In this document: positions 56,220 through 64,000 of the stretch, in pieces
Position numbering within the stretch: the first letter of the stretch is position 1
Layout: the number at the start of each line of letters is the position of its first letter
DNA from: Vallitalea pronyensis
GTDB lineage: Bacteria; Bacillota; Clostridia; Lachnospirales; Vallitaleaceae
Length of the DNA stretch: 64,000 nucleotides
Reading direction: 5' to 3'
NCBI RefSeq assembly: GCF_018141445.1
Contig: NZ_CP058649.1
Location: 4,793,001 to 4,857,000 of the forward strand
Notes under the pieces: generated by a model
The model's database searches: none
The model's input: only the letters and a program-made list of their open reading frames with translations
What the model was told of the DNA's origin: nothing
Program-made: the position numbers and the translations under genes

Positions 56220-56990
56220 CTAGACGCGAACCACGTCAATGTCATGACGTAAATATCGATCCATCATATCCGCGTCCAATCCTGTATCTGTTATGATGTG
56301 ATCAATCATGGAAATGGGACCTGCTTCACATAAAGCTACCTTATTGAACTTACTGCTATCAGCTAATACAAATACTTCAGCAGCAATATGTATCATGGTT
56401 CGCTTTACATCTGCTTCTGCTAAATCAGGGGTCGTTAAGCCATTTTCAATGGTAATACCGTTACTTCCAATAAAGGATTTATTCACATTGAACTTCTTTA
56501 AACTCTCAATGGCCAAATTACCCACTGTTGCTAACGTATTTAAACGAATTTTGCCACCAACAGTATAGAGTTCAACCTGCTCATTCTTGGCTATTGCATG
56601 GGCTACCATAGATGAATTCGTAACCACCACTAACGGAATATTGGATTCTCCGATTAATCTTGCTAACGCTAAGGTTGTGGTTCCTGAATCGATAACAACA
56701 CTATCATTTTCTTCAATGTATGCAAATGCTTTCTCTGCTATCCTTATTTTTTCTTCATGATAAATGGACTCTTTTTGAAAGAAAGTGGGCTCCTCTGTGA
56801 CATTAATATTGTTGCTAAGCATGGCACCACCATGGGTTCTTTGGATTGTCCCTTCGTCCTCTAAAAAGGTCAAATCCCGACGTATGGTGGCTTCAGAAGC
56901 CATTAATGTATCACATAATTCCTTAACGGATATGCTTTGATTTGCCTTAAGGAGTGTCAGGATTTCTTTTCTGCGTTCTTCTGCAAACAT
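56220..56990 (-). CDS. fruR: DeoR-family repressor of the fructose operon
   Basis: 256 aa. The ATG at 56990 (MFAEERRKEILTLL) after GGTGAGG is chosen over the GTG at 56999. Winged HTH (VKELCDTLMASEATIRRDLTFLEDEGTIQRTHGGA) and DeoRC sugar-phosphate domain (DSGTTTLALARLI, TNSSMVAHAI, GSNGITIENGLTTPD, ADSSKFNK). FruR proteins are usually relieved by fructose-1-phosphate. The operators are probably the TGATTG repeats at 57624-57681. Confidence 0.93.
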   Translation of the reverse strand: MFAEERRKEILTLLKANQSISVKELCDTLMASEATIRRDLTFLEDEGTIQRTHGGAMLSNNINVTEEPTFFQKESIYHEEKIRIAEKAFAYIEENDSVVIDSGTTTLALARLIGESNIPLVVVTNSSMVAHAIAKNEQVELYTVGGKIRLNTLATVGNLAIESLKKFNVNKSFIGSNGITIENGLTTPDLAEADVKRTMIHIAAEVFVLADSSKFNKVALCEAGPISMIDHIITDTGLDADMMDRYLRHDIDVVRV

Positions 56991-57002
56991 AAGCCTCACC
57001 TC

Positions 57003-57446
57003 TTATCCTATTGCTTTTCTTAGTACACTTAACAAGTCATCTTCTGTTTTTGCACTTCTTAATTGCTCCCTAAAGTCTTCTTTCATTAGCTTTCTTGAAA
57101 TCAAAGCTAGAATTTTAAGATGTTCTGAACCTGCTTGAGCAGACGGAACACCAATGATAAAGACGATATCAACCGTATGCCCATCTAAAGCTTTCCAGTC
57201 AACCTGATTAACCCTTGCAAATCCTAAAAATGGTTCATTTACAGCATCTGTTTTACCATGGGGAATTGCCACGCCAAAGCCAACTGCTGTGCTGTATTCT
57301 TCTTCACGTTTTAGTACTGCTTCAACATATTTGTCTACATCATTTACTTTTCCTGCTTCTGCCGCCAATAGCGCTAAACGCCTGATGACTTCCTCCTTAG
57401 TGGCTGCTTGACAATGCATATCGATTAAATTTTCATTGATTAACAT
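57003..57446 (-). CDS. PTS fructose-type EIIA component
   Basis: 147 aa. Phosphorylated H63 in GFGVAIPHGKTDAVNEPF; passes phosphate from HPr to EIIB. It is the first gene of the operon EIIA - FruR - FruK - EIIBC - HPr, unlike the more common order with the regulator first. GGGAGG precedes the ATG. Confidence 0.94.
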   Translation of the reverse strand: MLINENLIDMHCQAATKEEVIRRLALLAAEAGKVNDVDKYVEAVLKREEEYSTAVGFGVAIPHGKTDAVNEPFLGFARVNQVDWKALDGHTVDIVFIIGVPSAQAGSEHLKILALISRKLMKEDFREQLRSAKTEDDLLSVLRKAIG

Positions 57447-57623
57447 ATGATACCTCCCAATTCAACATTTCTTTTACCTAATATTGTTTGACAATAGGAT
57501 GCATATTAACCTATTATCTACCGTACAAAACTACAAAACATGAACATCCTCATAATGACTTCATCTTCACTTATTTCTTATCCTATCTAATGCTAAGGAT
57601 ACAATTCTTATATCACTCATTTC

Positions 57624-57695
57624 CAATCATCATATTATCATTGAATGATTGTTTATGATTGATTTTATTATAATACAATCACAAACAAAAATCAA
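57624..57695 (-). promoter_or_regulatory. Fructose operon promoter and FruR-like operators
   Basis: Minus-strand promoter: TTGATT (57690-57695), a 17-bp spacer, TATAAT (57667-57672). Around it, TGATTG occurs at 57646-57651 and 57656-57661, exactly 10 bp apart, and its complement CAATCA at 57624-57629 and 57676-57681; the last lies between -35 and -10. Such repeats suit a DeoR-type repressor. Nothing else was seen in 57447-57918 except the terminator at 57773-57822. Confidence 0.75.
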
Positions 57696-57772
57696 GTTGT
57701 TTCGTTAAGAAAGTATCGTTAACGCATATAAAACACTTCTATTTCATACATAAACTCAGAGAATTTTTCTAT

Positions 57773-57822
57773 AAAAAAACTCTTTGGCTTATTGTTATCT
57801 TTAGCCAAAGAGATTGTTATTC
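57773..57822 (-). terminator. Terminator of the GNAT gene
   Basis: CTCTTTGGCT (57780-57789) pairs with AGCCAAAGAG (57813-57822); seven T follow on the minus strand. Confidence 0.88.
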
Positions 57823-57918
57823 CTCTACATATAAACCCATTACCTTGGGTTACAAGAATGACCTATGTATACCTCAATAATACTTACTTTCTATAGTAAT
57901 ACCCTACCTATAACATAA

Positions 57919-58467
57919 CTAGCCTCTGTCCCAGACTTCTGAAAATGTTGGGCATTCACCTCTAAGGAGTGAAAGAAGTTCTAGGTCGTCATAGGATCCT
58001 GAATTAAATACCGCGTTTCTTTTTATACCTTCAAATTTAAAACCACATTTTTCAGCAACTTTACGACTAGGAATGTTCCCTTTACTGACGCAAATTTCAA
58101 GCCGTTCAATGGGTTTTAATGCAAATAAGTAAGCGGAAAAAATAGTCAGCGCTTCGGTCATATAGCCTTTGCCCCGATCTTCTTTTCGATACAATTGATA
58201 CCCAACTTCATAACCCGCCATGTAAAATACACCTTTAAAGTATGCAATTTCCCCTACTAATTTATCGTTTTTATCCATAATAAGTAGTACCCCTGCGTTA
58301 TCATCCCAAAGCCCTGTATCCATAAACTTTTTTTTGAAGTTATGTTCGGATGATAAGCTAACATGTCCATATTCTCCTCTTTCAGTTAAGTTATTCTTCA
58401 GGTTAAGGATTTCTTCCAGGTCACCTTCTCTTACCATTCTTAGCCTGATGTTTTTTCCTTGTATCAT
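57919..58467 (-). CDS. GNAT-family N-acetyltransferase (RimJ/RimL type)
   Basis: 182 aa. The ATG at 58467 (MIQGKNIRLRMVREGDLEEI) follows AAAGGAG at 9 nt; a longer frame from 58554 is rejected. Motifs of the RimJ/RimL acetyl-CoA fold: YEVGYQLYRKEDRGKGYMTEAL (the R..G.G loop) and LEICVSKGNIPSRKVAEKCGFKFEG. The substrate could be a protein N-terminus, an antibiotic or a small amine. Confidence 0.88.
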   Translation of the reverse strand: MIQGKNIRLRMVREGDLEEILNLKNNLTERGEYGHVSLSSEHNFKKKFMDTGLWDDNAGVLLIMDKNDKLVGEIAYFKGVFYMAGYEVGYQLYRKEDRGKGYMTEALTIFSAYLFALKPIERLEICVSKGNIPSRKVAEKCGFKFEGIKRNAVFNSGSYDDLELLSLLRGECPTFSEVWDRG

Positions 58468-58745
58468 ACCATGTATCTCCTTTCTTATAAACTTAATAGA
58501 TGTTTTTCTGGATAACGTAAGATGATGTATGAAATTTTTGATGTGCTTATCCATTAACTGCTTCTAAAATTATCTTATCATTTTCCAGTTCTTACATCAA
58601 ATAAAATATTAATAATCCTTGACCCTTACACAGTGTGATAGTTTATAATCCTACTTAGAAAGTTTCCCTTAGCACAAATGAGATTGCTCTTATCTTATTT
58701 GTTGCATTGACAATTTTACTAAAAGAATAAAAAGGAGGTCATGAA

Positions 58746-59609
58746 ATGAACATTACTATGATTAATACCATTAAAAGCTATAGAGATATGCTAAGAAAAG
58801 ACCCTTCTCTGAGACAAGATTATCTGGAAAATGAACTATTTAAGGATTTTAAGCCCATGTTTAACATGCTGGGTATGCCCATGGAACAACTATTAAGGAG
58901 TTTTCTATCTGTATCAGAAAGGGAAGAAACCTATTATCATTATTTACACTTGATGGAGCAAGAAAATATTGAAGCAAAATGTCTAGATGCACTAAATAAA
59001 TCTGCTGAAGCATGCAGGAAAAAAGGCATTAACGTTCCTGACCAATTAACCTTCGGTGTATATCTTGGGGACCCGAAAGCCTTAGCGCACAGTGAAGGAT
59101 ATACAGGTTTTGGTGGTATTCCTGGCTATATACAAATGGTCATTGCACCAACACCCGAAAATTTGGGGAAACTCCCAGGAGCAGTATGTCATGAATTCCA
59201 TCATAACTGCATGTTTTTAATGAAACCCTTTAATCCTATGACAATCTTGTTAAAAGATTACCTTCTCTATGAAGGAATGGCAGAGCATTTTGCTGAAGAA
59301 ATGTATGGTGAATCCATGGTGGGTCCTTGGGTGACTCATGTTTCTGAAGAAGATTGTAAGCTGTCAAAATCACTCATAGCTCCAGCATTGGAACGCCAAG
59401 GTTTTCAAGCTGTCATGCCCTATATATTTGGTGGTCAACCCGTAACGGATTCTAATGGACAATCTGTTACCATGCCGTCAACAGGAGGGTATGCTATAGG
59501 ATATAATATCGTTAAGGCTTACTGCCAACAAACAGGCTTAACAACCCTTGATGCCATGACTAAAAGCTCTGATGAAATTATTGAGAAATCTCTTTATTTT
59601 AACAACTAG
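58746..59609 (+). CDS. DUF2268 putative zinc metalloprotease, copy 2
   Basis: 287 aa, no signal peptide. HEFHH (H149, E150, H153) and LYEGMAEHFAEEMYG fit the YjaZ/DUF2268 family; the closing TGGYAIGYNIVKAYCQQTGL matches copy 1's CIGYYFGYTFINSFL. AAAGGAGG precedes the ATG. Monocistronic, ended by the strong hairpin at 59632-59681. Confidence 0.82.
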   Translation: MNITMINTIKSYRDMLRKDPSLRQDYLENELFKDFKPMFNMLGMPMEQLLRSFLSVSEREETYYHYLHLMEQENIEAKCLDALNKSAEACRKKGINVPDQLTFGVYLGDPKALAHSEGYTGFGGIPGYIQMVIAPTPENLGKLPGAVCHEFHHNCMFLMKPFNPMTILLKDYLLYEGMAEHFAEEMYGESMVGPWVTHVSEEDCKLSKSLIAPALERQGFQAVMPYIFGGQPVTDSNGQSVTMPSTGGYAIGYNIVKAYCQQTGLTTLDAMTKSSDEIIEKSLYFNN

Positions 59610-59631
59610 ATATGTATCATTAATCAACGAT

Positions 59632-59681
59632 CGTAAATGTGGCTAACGTTTCTATTAGCCTCAGCCACATTTACGATTTTT
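59632..59681 (+). terminator. Terminator of DUF2268 copy 2
   Basis: CGTAAATGTGGCT (59632-59644) pairs perfectly with AGCCACATTTACG (59663-59675), with an inner GGCTAA/TTAGCC alternative, followed by ATTTTT. Confidence 0.92.
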
Positions 59682-59755
59682 GCATCTCATAGTATATAGG
59701 ATGTTATTCTTTATCAACACATTTTTTTAATTTTACATCTTCATTTTAAGTATTT

Positions 59756-59795
59756 AAAAACTAGAAGCCAGGCTTAAGCCATCCTTCTAGTTTTT
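59756..59795. terminator. Bidirectional terminator, mainly for the Crp-type gene
   Basis: AAAAACTAGAAG pairs with CTTCTAGTTTTT around a 16-nt loop. It lies just after the Crp-type stop on the minus strand and can also catch read-through from the plus-strand gene. Confidence 0.82.
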
Positions 59796-59803
59796 ATACC
59801 TTA

Positions 59804-60442
59804 TCATTCATAATTCTCCATCTCATAAAGCATTTTATTCATATCTTTTATTTTAAGCATACCATGATCATAATCAATAATATCTTCTTGAACCAGCCCC
59901 ATAAGGATACGGTTAAGGCTCCGCATTTTTCCTCCTATAGCAAGTAACAACTGCTCTTTACTGATGTAATGATGCCCTTGTTCCATTTGTTTTTTTAGGT
60001 AGTTCATAACCCTATATTTAATGGGATATAAAATGTTAACCACCGAGACAAGAGCCGCATCATAGAGCTTGTTAGCCAATTGGTACATGACGTAATCGTT
60101 AAAATCCTTACTTAATTTCATCCATTCCATGAAGTTGACTTTACTAATCCTCTTAAGATGGCACACATCTGTTACAGCTTTTACAAAAGATAAAACTTCT
60201 CTATCGTTAATAATTTCCACTTCTCCGAACATCTCGTTGTCTTTATACATGTATTCAAGGTATTGAATACCATTACCTGCAATATGGTAAACTTGTACCT
60301 GCCCGCTTATAAGAAAATAGGCATAAGCTGGTTCATCTCCTTGACACATGATATAGTCCCCTATTTGAACATGCATATCCACCATGCTCTCCTTAATAAC
60401 TGCTGGGCATTCTTTTAATAATTGACATAATGATTGAATCAT
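59804..60442 (-). CDS. Crp/Fnr-family regulator
   Basis: 212 aa. The Met at 60442 (MIQSLCQLLKECPAVIKESM) is chosen; the longer frame runs back into the nucleoside hydrolase gene. A cyclic-nucleotide-binding domain (IGDYIMCQGDEPAYAYFLISGQVQVYHI, NEMFGEVEIINDREV) is followed by a C-terminal HTH region (YISKEQLLLAIGGKMRSLNRILMGLVQEDII). It has no Fe-S cysteine cluster. It lies 13 bp after the nucleoside hydrolase and is probably cotranscribed. Confidence 0.85.
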   Translation of the reverse strand: MIQSLCQLLKECPAVIKESMVDMHVQIGDYIMCQGDEPAYAYFLISGQVQVYHIAGNGIQYLEYMYKDNEMFGEVEIINDREVLSFVKAVTDVCHLKRISKVNFMEWMKLSKDFNDYVMYQLANKLYDAALVSVVNILYPIKYRVMNYLKKQMEQGHHYISKEQLLLAIGGKMRSLNRILMGLVQEDIIDYDHGMLKIKDMNKMLYEMENYE

Positions 60443-60455
60443 GTATGATTTCCCC

Positions 60456-61382
60456 TTATATGATGAGTTGAAATAGTTTTTCTTTGAAGAGCTGGCCGTT
60501 AAGTTGAGAACAAAAGGTAGCATTAGGCGTCTTTTGCTCAATATGCATATAGTCAATAACCAATTGTCCATAGCCTTTTTCACTGGTATAATCCACATAG
60601 CAATAAGCATCGTAATTCTCTACCATATCCCCATACAGGGCAGCTGCAACTGTTGCTGGGTCTGGTAAATCAAACCCAATATGACCCAATCGCTCAAGGT
60701 TGAATTTTTCTAAAGCCTTGTTACACCGCACACAAAACTTTGCAATATCGGAACCTGACTTCATAAGGTAATCCATATCCTCCTTGTTTATGAAAGATGT
60801 TCCCATGCTTACATCCCATCCCACAAAATATAGATTCAACCCTGCATTAATAACAATCTGAGCAGCTTCCGCATCCACATAAATATTGAACTCCGCAACG
60901 GGCGTTATATTGCCTGATGCCAAACCTGCACCACCCATGATGGAAACCCTCTTTAGCTTCTTCATGGTGTCAGGCGCTTTCAAACATGCCATGGCAACAT
61001 TGGTTAATGGACCAAGTGTAATGAGTTCTATGGGCTCATCACTAGCTTCAATAATACGTAACATGGCATCCACTGCATGCTCTTGTTCAACCTGTAAAAC
61101 AGGTTCTTCTAAATCCATATCCCCCATACCATCTTCTCCATGTACAAATTCCGATGTATATAACTCTCTCATGACCGGTTTAGCCATCCCCTTATAGACA
61201 GGTGGCGTATAGGTTCCTGCCTTCTCAACAGAAATTAATGCATTCTTAACTGCTAAATCAATAGGTACATTACCAGCTACCACAGTAATTGCTTCTACAC
61301 ATACCTCTTTTTCCCTTAGTGCCATAATAATAGCCACTGCGTCATCAGATGCTGTATCGGTATCAATGATTATCTTTCTCAT
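60456..61382 (-). CDS. Inosine-uridine preferring nucleoside hydrolase
   Basis: 308 aa. The second ATG (61382, MRKIIIDTDTASDDAVAI) is better spaced from AAGGAG. The N-terminal DTDTASDDA supplies the calcium-binding aspartates (usual form DTDPGxDD), and ITLGPLTNVAMACLKAP, VSIMGGAG, AEFNIYVDAEAAQIVINAG and HIGFDLPDPATVAAAL are typical. Splits ribonucleosides into base and ribose. The operon partner is the Crp-type regulator. Confidence 0.92.
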   Translation of the reverse strand: MRKIIIDTDTASDDAVAIIMALREKEVCVEAITVVAGNVPIDLAVKNALISVEKAGTYTPPVYKGMAKPVMRELYTSEFVHGEDGMGDMDLEEPVLQVEQEHAVDAMLRIIEASDEPIELITLGPLTNVAMACLKAPDTMKKLKRVSIMGGAGLASGNITPVAEFNIYVDAEAAQIVINAGLNLYFVGWDVSMGTSFINKEDMDYLMKSGSDIAKFCVRCNKALEKFNLERLGHIGFDLPDPATVAAALYGDMVENYDAYCYVDYTSEKGYGQLVIDYMHIEQKTPNATFCSQLNGQLFKEKLFQLII

Positions 61383-61526
61383 GGTTATCATCTCCTTCCT
61401 AGCTCCATTTTATAACGATACTCACTGTTTGTCAGGGTCATTTGACCCAAAGCCATATGCATCATAACAAGACACTTATCCTTTTATTTGTCACTTATTT
61501 TGACATCCTACACCATTCACCCCAAT

Positions 61527-61561
61527 AAAAAATCTGAAAGGAACATGCTATCCTTTCAGAT
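61527..61561 (-). terminator. Terminator of the small RNase H-like gene
   Basis: ATCTGAAAGGA (61532-61542) pairs with TCCTTTCAGAT (61551-61561); TTTTTTATT follows on the minus strand. Confidence 0.9.
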
Positions 61562-61573
61562 CCATTAACTACT

Positions 61574-61963
61574 CTATGCATTTAACTTTTTGTTCCACTC
61601 TTTCATGGCTTCACTATTCGTACTCACATTCTTAATGGTCACTTGACCACCAAATCGGTCTAACGCCTCTTTAACCTTTTTTACAGCTTTTATCACATCT
61701 TGCTTATGGGTAGAAGATGTTCCCCTTATTTGCTCATATAAAGCGCCATCATTAATCACAATTGTAATTTCCTCATCCTTGTATTTCTTTAATCTCTTCA
61801 ATAGAACCATCAAGGCAACATGGGTTACAATATAAGGCTTCTTATAACTTTGCCACTCGGAATCTTTACATATCAATACATCATCTTTAAAAATACTATA
61901 ACGAATCTCAATATCTTCATTCTCTTGGTATGTCGAAATACCGACTAAATATGCTGTTATCAT
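61574..61963 (-). CDS. Small protein, possible degenerate RNase H fold
   Basis: 129 aa. The ATG at 61963 (MITAYLVGISTYQ) follows GGAGG; the frame from 61975 covers that site. The order strand, strand (IEIRYSIFKDDVLIC), helix (VTHVALMVLLKRLKKY), strand plus loop (EITIVINDGALYEQIRG), helix (KQDVIKAVKKVKEALDRF), strand (VTIKNVS) follows that of RNase HI. The usual catalytic Asp/Glu positions are only partly kept. The link rests on pattern alone and could be wrong. A monocistronic gene. Confidence 0.55.
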   Translation of the reverse strand: MITAYLVGISTYQENEDIEIRYSIFKDDVLICKDSEWQSYKKPYIVTHVALMVLLKRLKKYKDEEITIVINDGALYEQIRGTSSTHKQDVIKAVKKVKEALDRFGGQVTIKNVSTNSEAMKEWNKKLNA

Positions 61964-62157
61964 TGGTACCTCCATTAATTGTATACTTATTCATTCCCTA
62001 AAGATTTATTATTTCTATAACAAGAACAGTATATCACAAAATTTAATCTTTTACCTCATCCATTCATAATATGAAACATTGCAACTCAAAAAACCCAACA
62101 TTACACTTATTATTTCATACCTAATCCAAAGTATTACCTCGTCCCCTCCCTTATCTA

Positions 62158-62355
62158 GTAGGTAGATGGGTAGCGTCAATTTGTGATGTTTAAATAATAC
62201 CTAGAAATTCTTAGCTCACGAAAAGCTTAATGCCGTAAAAAAACTTAAGTGTCTGAACGTTAGTGAGTTTTAAGTTTTAGGCATTCAGCTTTTCGTGGGC
62301 TTAGTATTTCTCGCATTATTTAACCTGAGCAAATTGACGCTACCCATCTACCTAC
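62158..62355. repeat. 198-bp hairpin-forming palindrome, MITE-like
   Basis: Perfect 26-bp terminal inverted repeats at 62158-62183 and 62330-62355, starting GTAGGTAGATGGGTAGCG. Inward, further arms match in register: 62190-62198 with 62315-62323, 62203-62208 with 62306-62311, 62217-62226 with 62288-62297, 62231-62234 with 62280-62283. About 75% of it can pair. A TA dinucleotide lies at each edge (62159-62160, 62353-62354), as expected for Tc1/mariner/IS630-type insertions. There is no coding frame. The flanks 61964-62157 and 62356-62427 are A/T-rich and empty. Confidence 0.75.
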
Positions 62356-62427
62356 GGTCGTCTTGCATATCATTTGTATTTTATATTTTTCCATAAAATA
62401 ACCCTATAACCTAAAGATAAAACAACC

Positions 62428-63219
62428 CTATGATAATGCCTCACTTACCTTCACTTCAAACACATAATAACTCCTATCAGGATATAAATAAGAATTAAGA
62501 TGTTCTTCTCGTATCGTTACATGCCCCTCTATCACATACTCCCGCCTCACATCATGCATAAACACCTCTGCCTGACTAAATATCTCCATATACTGCTTAC
62601 AATAATACCCCCTAGACACATAGGTTCCTTCCGTTAAAAGAATAGCTTCATAATCCGTTTCCTCACGATAGGGAAGCGCCATGGTATACCGCTCTTCATC
62701 TTGTCGTACCATGACCATACTCTTAAACATATCTAAAATAGTCTTGTCCCATTTCTTCCCTAATGTTTTCATCGTATCATGTATGACTTTTAATGAATAG
62801 GTCATTTCATCAACATCTATGACTTTCAGATAACGTCTATCAGCATATGTGTTTTTGACCAATGCAGTGCTATCAATACCTTTGGTTATATAATCAAGCC
62901 TTTCCTCTACATCTTTTTCTAACGCTTGTAGACGCTCTATCTTATTCCGTATACTCTGCTTCTTCTCCATCAATAACTTCTGATAATCTTCTTTATGATA
63001 GTCTTTTATTATTTTCTTCAGCTCTTTCATGGGAATATCCATATGCCTTAGAAACAAGATGGTATCCAGACGTTCAATCTCATCAATACCATATAACCGA
63101 TAGCCATTATCATCCATATATGCCGGGCTGAGTACATCTTTTCTTTCATAAAAACGAATAACCGATATGTTAATACCATATATATCCGCTAATTCACCAA
63201 TTGTAATTAATTTCCTCAT
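62428..63219 (-). CDS. MerR-family regulator with C-terminal effector domain
   Basis: 263 aa. The ATG at 63219 (MRKLITIGELADIYGIN) follows AGAGGT. MerR HTH (IGELADIYGINISVIRFYERKDVLSPAYMDDNGYRLYG), dimer helix (KKSIRNKIERLQALEKDVEERLDYI, with slight difference) and a BmrR/GyrI-like ligand-binding half to the end. No metal-binding cysteine pair is seen, so an organic ligand is more likely. It is divergent from the antiporter gene, whose promoter it probably activates. Confidence 0.9.
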   Translation of the reverse strand: MRKLITIGELADIYGINISVIRFYERKDVLSPAYMDDNGYRLYGIDEIERLDTILFLRHMDIPMKELKKIIKDYHKEDYQKLLMEKKQSIRNKIERLQALEKDVEERLDYITKGIDSTALVKNTYADRRYLKVIDVDEMTYSLKVIHDTMKTLGKKWDKTILDMFKSMVMVRQDEERYTMALPYREETDYEAILLTEGTYVSRGYYCKQYMEIFSQAEVFMHDVRREYVIEGHVTIREEHLNSYLYPDRSYYVFEVKVSEALS

Positions 63220-63248
63220 CAACTTACCTCTTTTATTGAAAATCATCC

Positions 63249-63279
63249 TTGACCTTAAACTAGGTTCATAGTTTATAAT
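63249..63279 (+). promoter_or_regulatory. MerR-type promoter of the antiporter, 19-bp spacer with dyad
   Basis: TTGACC (63249-63254), a 19-bp spacer, TATAAT (63274-63279). The spacer holds TAAACTA (63256-63262) and TAGTTTA (63269-63275), a perfect 7-bp inverted repeat 6 bp apart. A spacer 2 bp over optimal with a central dyad is the classical target that MerR-family activators twist into use. Confidence 0.85.
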
Positions 63280-63309
63280 ACATTTTATATTATCAAGGAG
63301 GACAAGTCA

Positions 63310-64000
63310 ATGCATACAGATACTCATTTTATTCAAGACTTAGTTATTATTTTATTAGCTACTGGAATTGGTTCATATATATTTAAAAAACTTCGTTTAT
63401 CCATGGTACTGGGTCAAATAATTGGTGGTGTAATTATAGGACCATCTCTATTAGGCATCATTAGTCAGACAGAATTCGTGTCCAATCTATCAGAAATTGG
63501 TGTCATCCTACTTATGTTTATTGCTGGTCTAGAAACGGATTATGAGAAGCTGAAAGACTCTTTTAATCAATCATTTTTGATTGCTATTGGTGGTATTCTC
63601 GTGCCTTTTGTTTTAGGTGCTGGTGCCTTATTCCTTATTAAGCCATCTGTTGTCTTATCAGAAGCCATCTTTTTAGGCATCATACTAACGGCTACCAGCA
63701 TTGGTATAGCGGTCAAGCTATTAAGTGAAACGAAATTGTTACCGACTAAATTAGGTATGTGTACCTTAGGCGCTACAATTATTGACGATATTGCAGGTGT
63801 TATCATACTGACCCTTGCATTAGGAGCATTTGGCAGTCAGCATACCAATGTAAGTGGACTAGTCTTTAAGATTGCTATTTTCTTTATCTTATTGGTTGTT
63901 GCAGGTCATATCTTAATAAAATTTATTTCCAAAAATAGACGTTATCTAAAAGCAATTAAACCTGTATATATGCTTAGAACTGTATTATGTACCACCTTTA
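63310..64000 (+). CDS. Cation:proton antiporter, CPA2/KefB family, 3' end outside window
   Basis: 230 codons are visible without a stop. AAGGAGG precedes the ATG at 63310. The start HFIQDLVIILLATGIGSYIFKKLRLSMVLGQIIGGVIIGPSLLG and the GVILLMFIAGLETDYEKL, ATSIGIAVKLLSE and ATIIDDIAGVIILTL motifs are those of CPA2 Na+/H+ or K+/H+ antiporters; the Asp pair in TIIDDIAG is the ion-binding site. Controlled by the MerR-type promoter just upstream. Confidence 0.93.
   Translation, partial: MHTDTHFIQDLVIILLATGIGSYIFKKLRLSMVLGQIIGGVIIGPSLLGIISQTEFVSNLSEIGVILLMFIAGLETDYEKLKDSFNQSFLIAIGGILVPFVLGAGALFLIKPSVVLSEAIFLGIILTATSIGIAVKLLSETKLLPTKLGMCTLGATIIDDIAGVIILTLALGAFGSQHTNVSGLVFKIAIFFILLVVAGHILIKFISKNRRYLKAIKPVYMLRTVLCTTF

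Noticed and set aside
62158..62355. Large hairpin as a simple terminator
   Set aside because: Far too long, no adjacent U-run, and not placed at a gene end; the terminal repeats and TA ends suit a mobile element better.
1..64000. CRISPR arrays, tRNA or rRNA genes, prophage or toxin-antitoxin modules
   Set aside because: No regularly spaced repeats, cloverleaf-like conserved sequences, phage or toxin genes were recognised on reading both strands.

Overview
The window reads as low-GC chromosomal DNA of an anaerobic, endospore-forming member of the Clostridia. Support for this: strong AGGAGG-type ribosome sites, sigma-A promoters of TTGACA/TATAAT type, a tricistronic GerA-type germinant receptor, YesM/YesN two-component pairs, LplB/LplC-type sugar permeases, and HPr with both His15 and Ser46. 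The style resembles Lachnospirales such as Vallitalea, but that placement is an impression and not a measurement. No rRNA, tRNA, CRISPR array, transposase or phage gene was recognised.

Layout. 1-9.8 kb: ABC-transporter region. It holds a 5'-truncated ABC-2 permease, a GntR-ATPase-permease-lipoprotein operon with its own promoter and triple operator, and then a MacB-like ATPase / CARDB surface protein / MacB-like permease operon. The pair of operons recalls the ytrABCDEF arrangement of bacilli. 9.9-14.8 kb: a nucleoid-associated protein facing a GerA-type receptor operon (A-C-B order). 14.8-18.7 kb: a ROK repressor - nagA - nagB - CBM9-like operon for amino-sugar catabolism.

18.8-50.9 kb: a large polysaccharide-utilisation region. 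It codes for a secreted GH86-like (agarase/porphyranase-type) enzyme of about 1,100 residues, a UroD-family protein, two GH29 enzymes without signal peptides, a GH2 enzyme, three sets of sugar-ABC binding protein plus two permeases (none with an ATPase), two YesM/YesN histidine kinase-regulator pairs, one membrane-bound AraC regulator and one cupin-AraC regulator. The likely scheme is extracellular depolymerisation, uptake of oligosaccharides through three CUT1-type importers sharing a distant ATPase, and trimming inside the cell by GH2 and GH29. A conserved element of about 70 bp lies upstream of both the GH86 and the second GH29 gene, tying the two ends of the region together.

51.4-64 kb: SurE, a DUF2268 metalloprotease, the fructose PTS operon (EIIA - FruR - FruK - EIIBC - HPr) with a recognisable promoter/operator region, a GNAT acetyltransferase, a second DUF2268 protein, a nucleoside hydrolase with a Crp-type regulator, a small possible RNase H-fold protein, a 198-bp hairpin-forming palindrome that looks like a miniature mobile element, and a MerR regulator divergent from a CPA2-type cation/proton antiporter that runs off the window end. 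That shared promoter has the 19-bp spacer and internal dyad typical of MerR activation.
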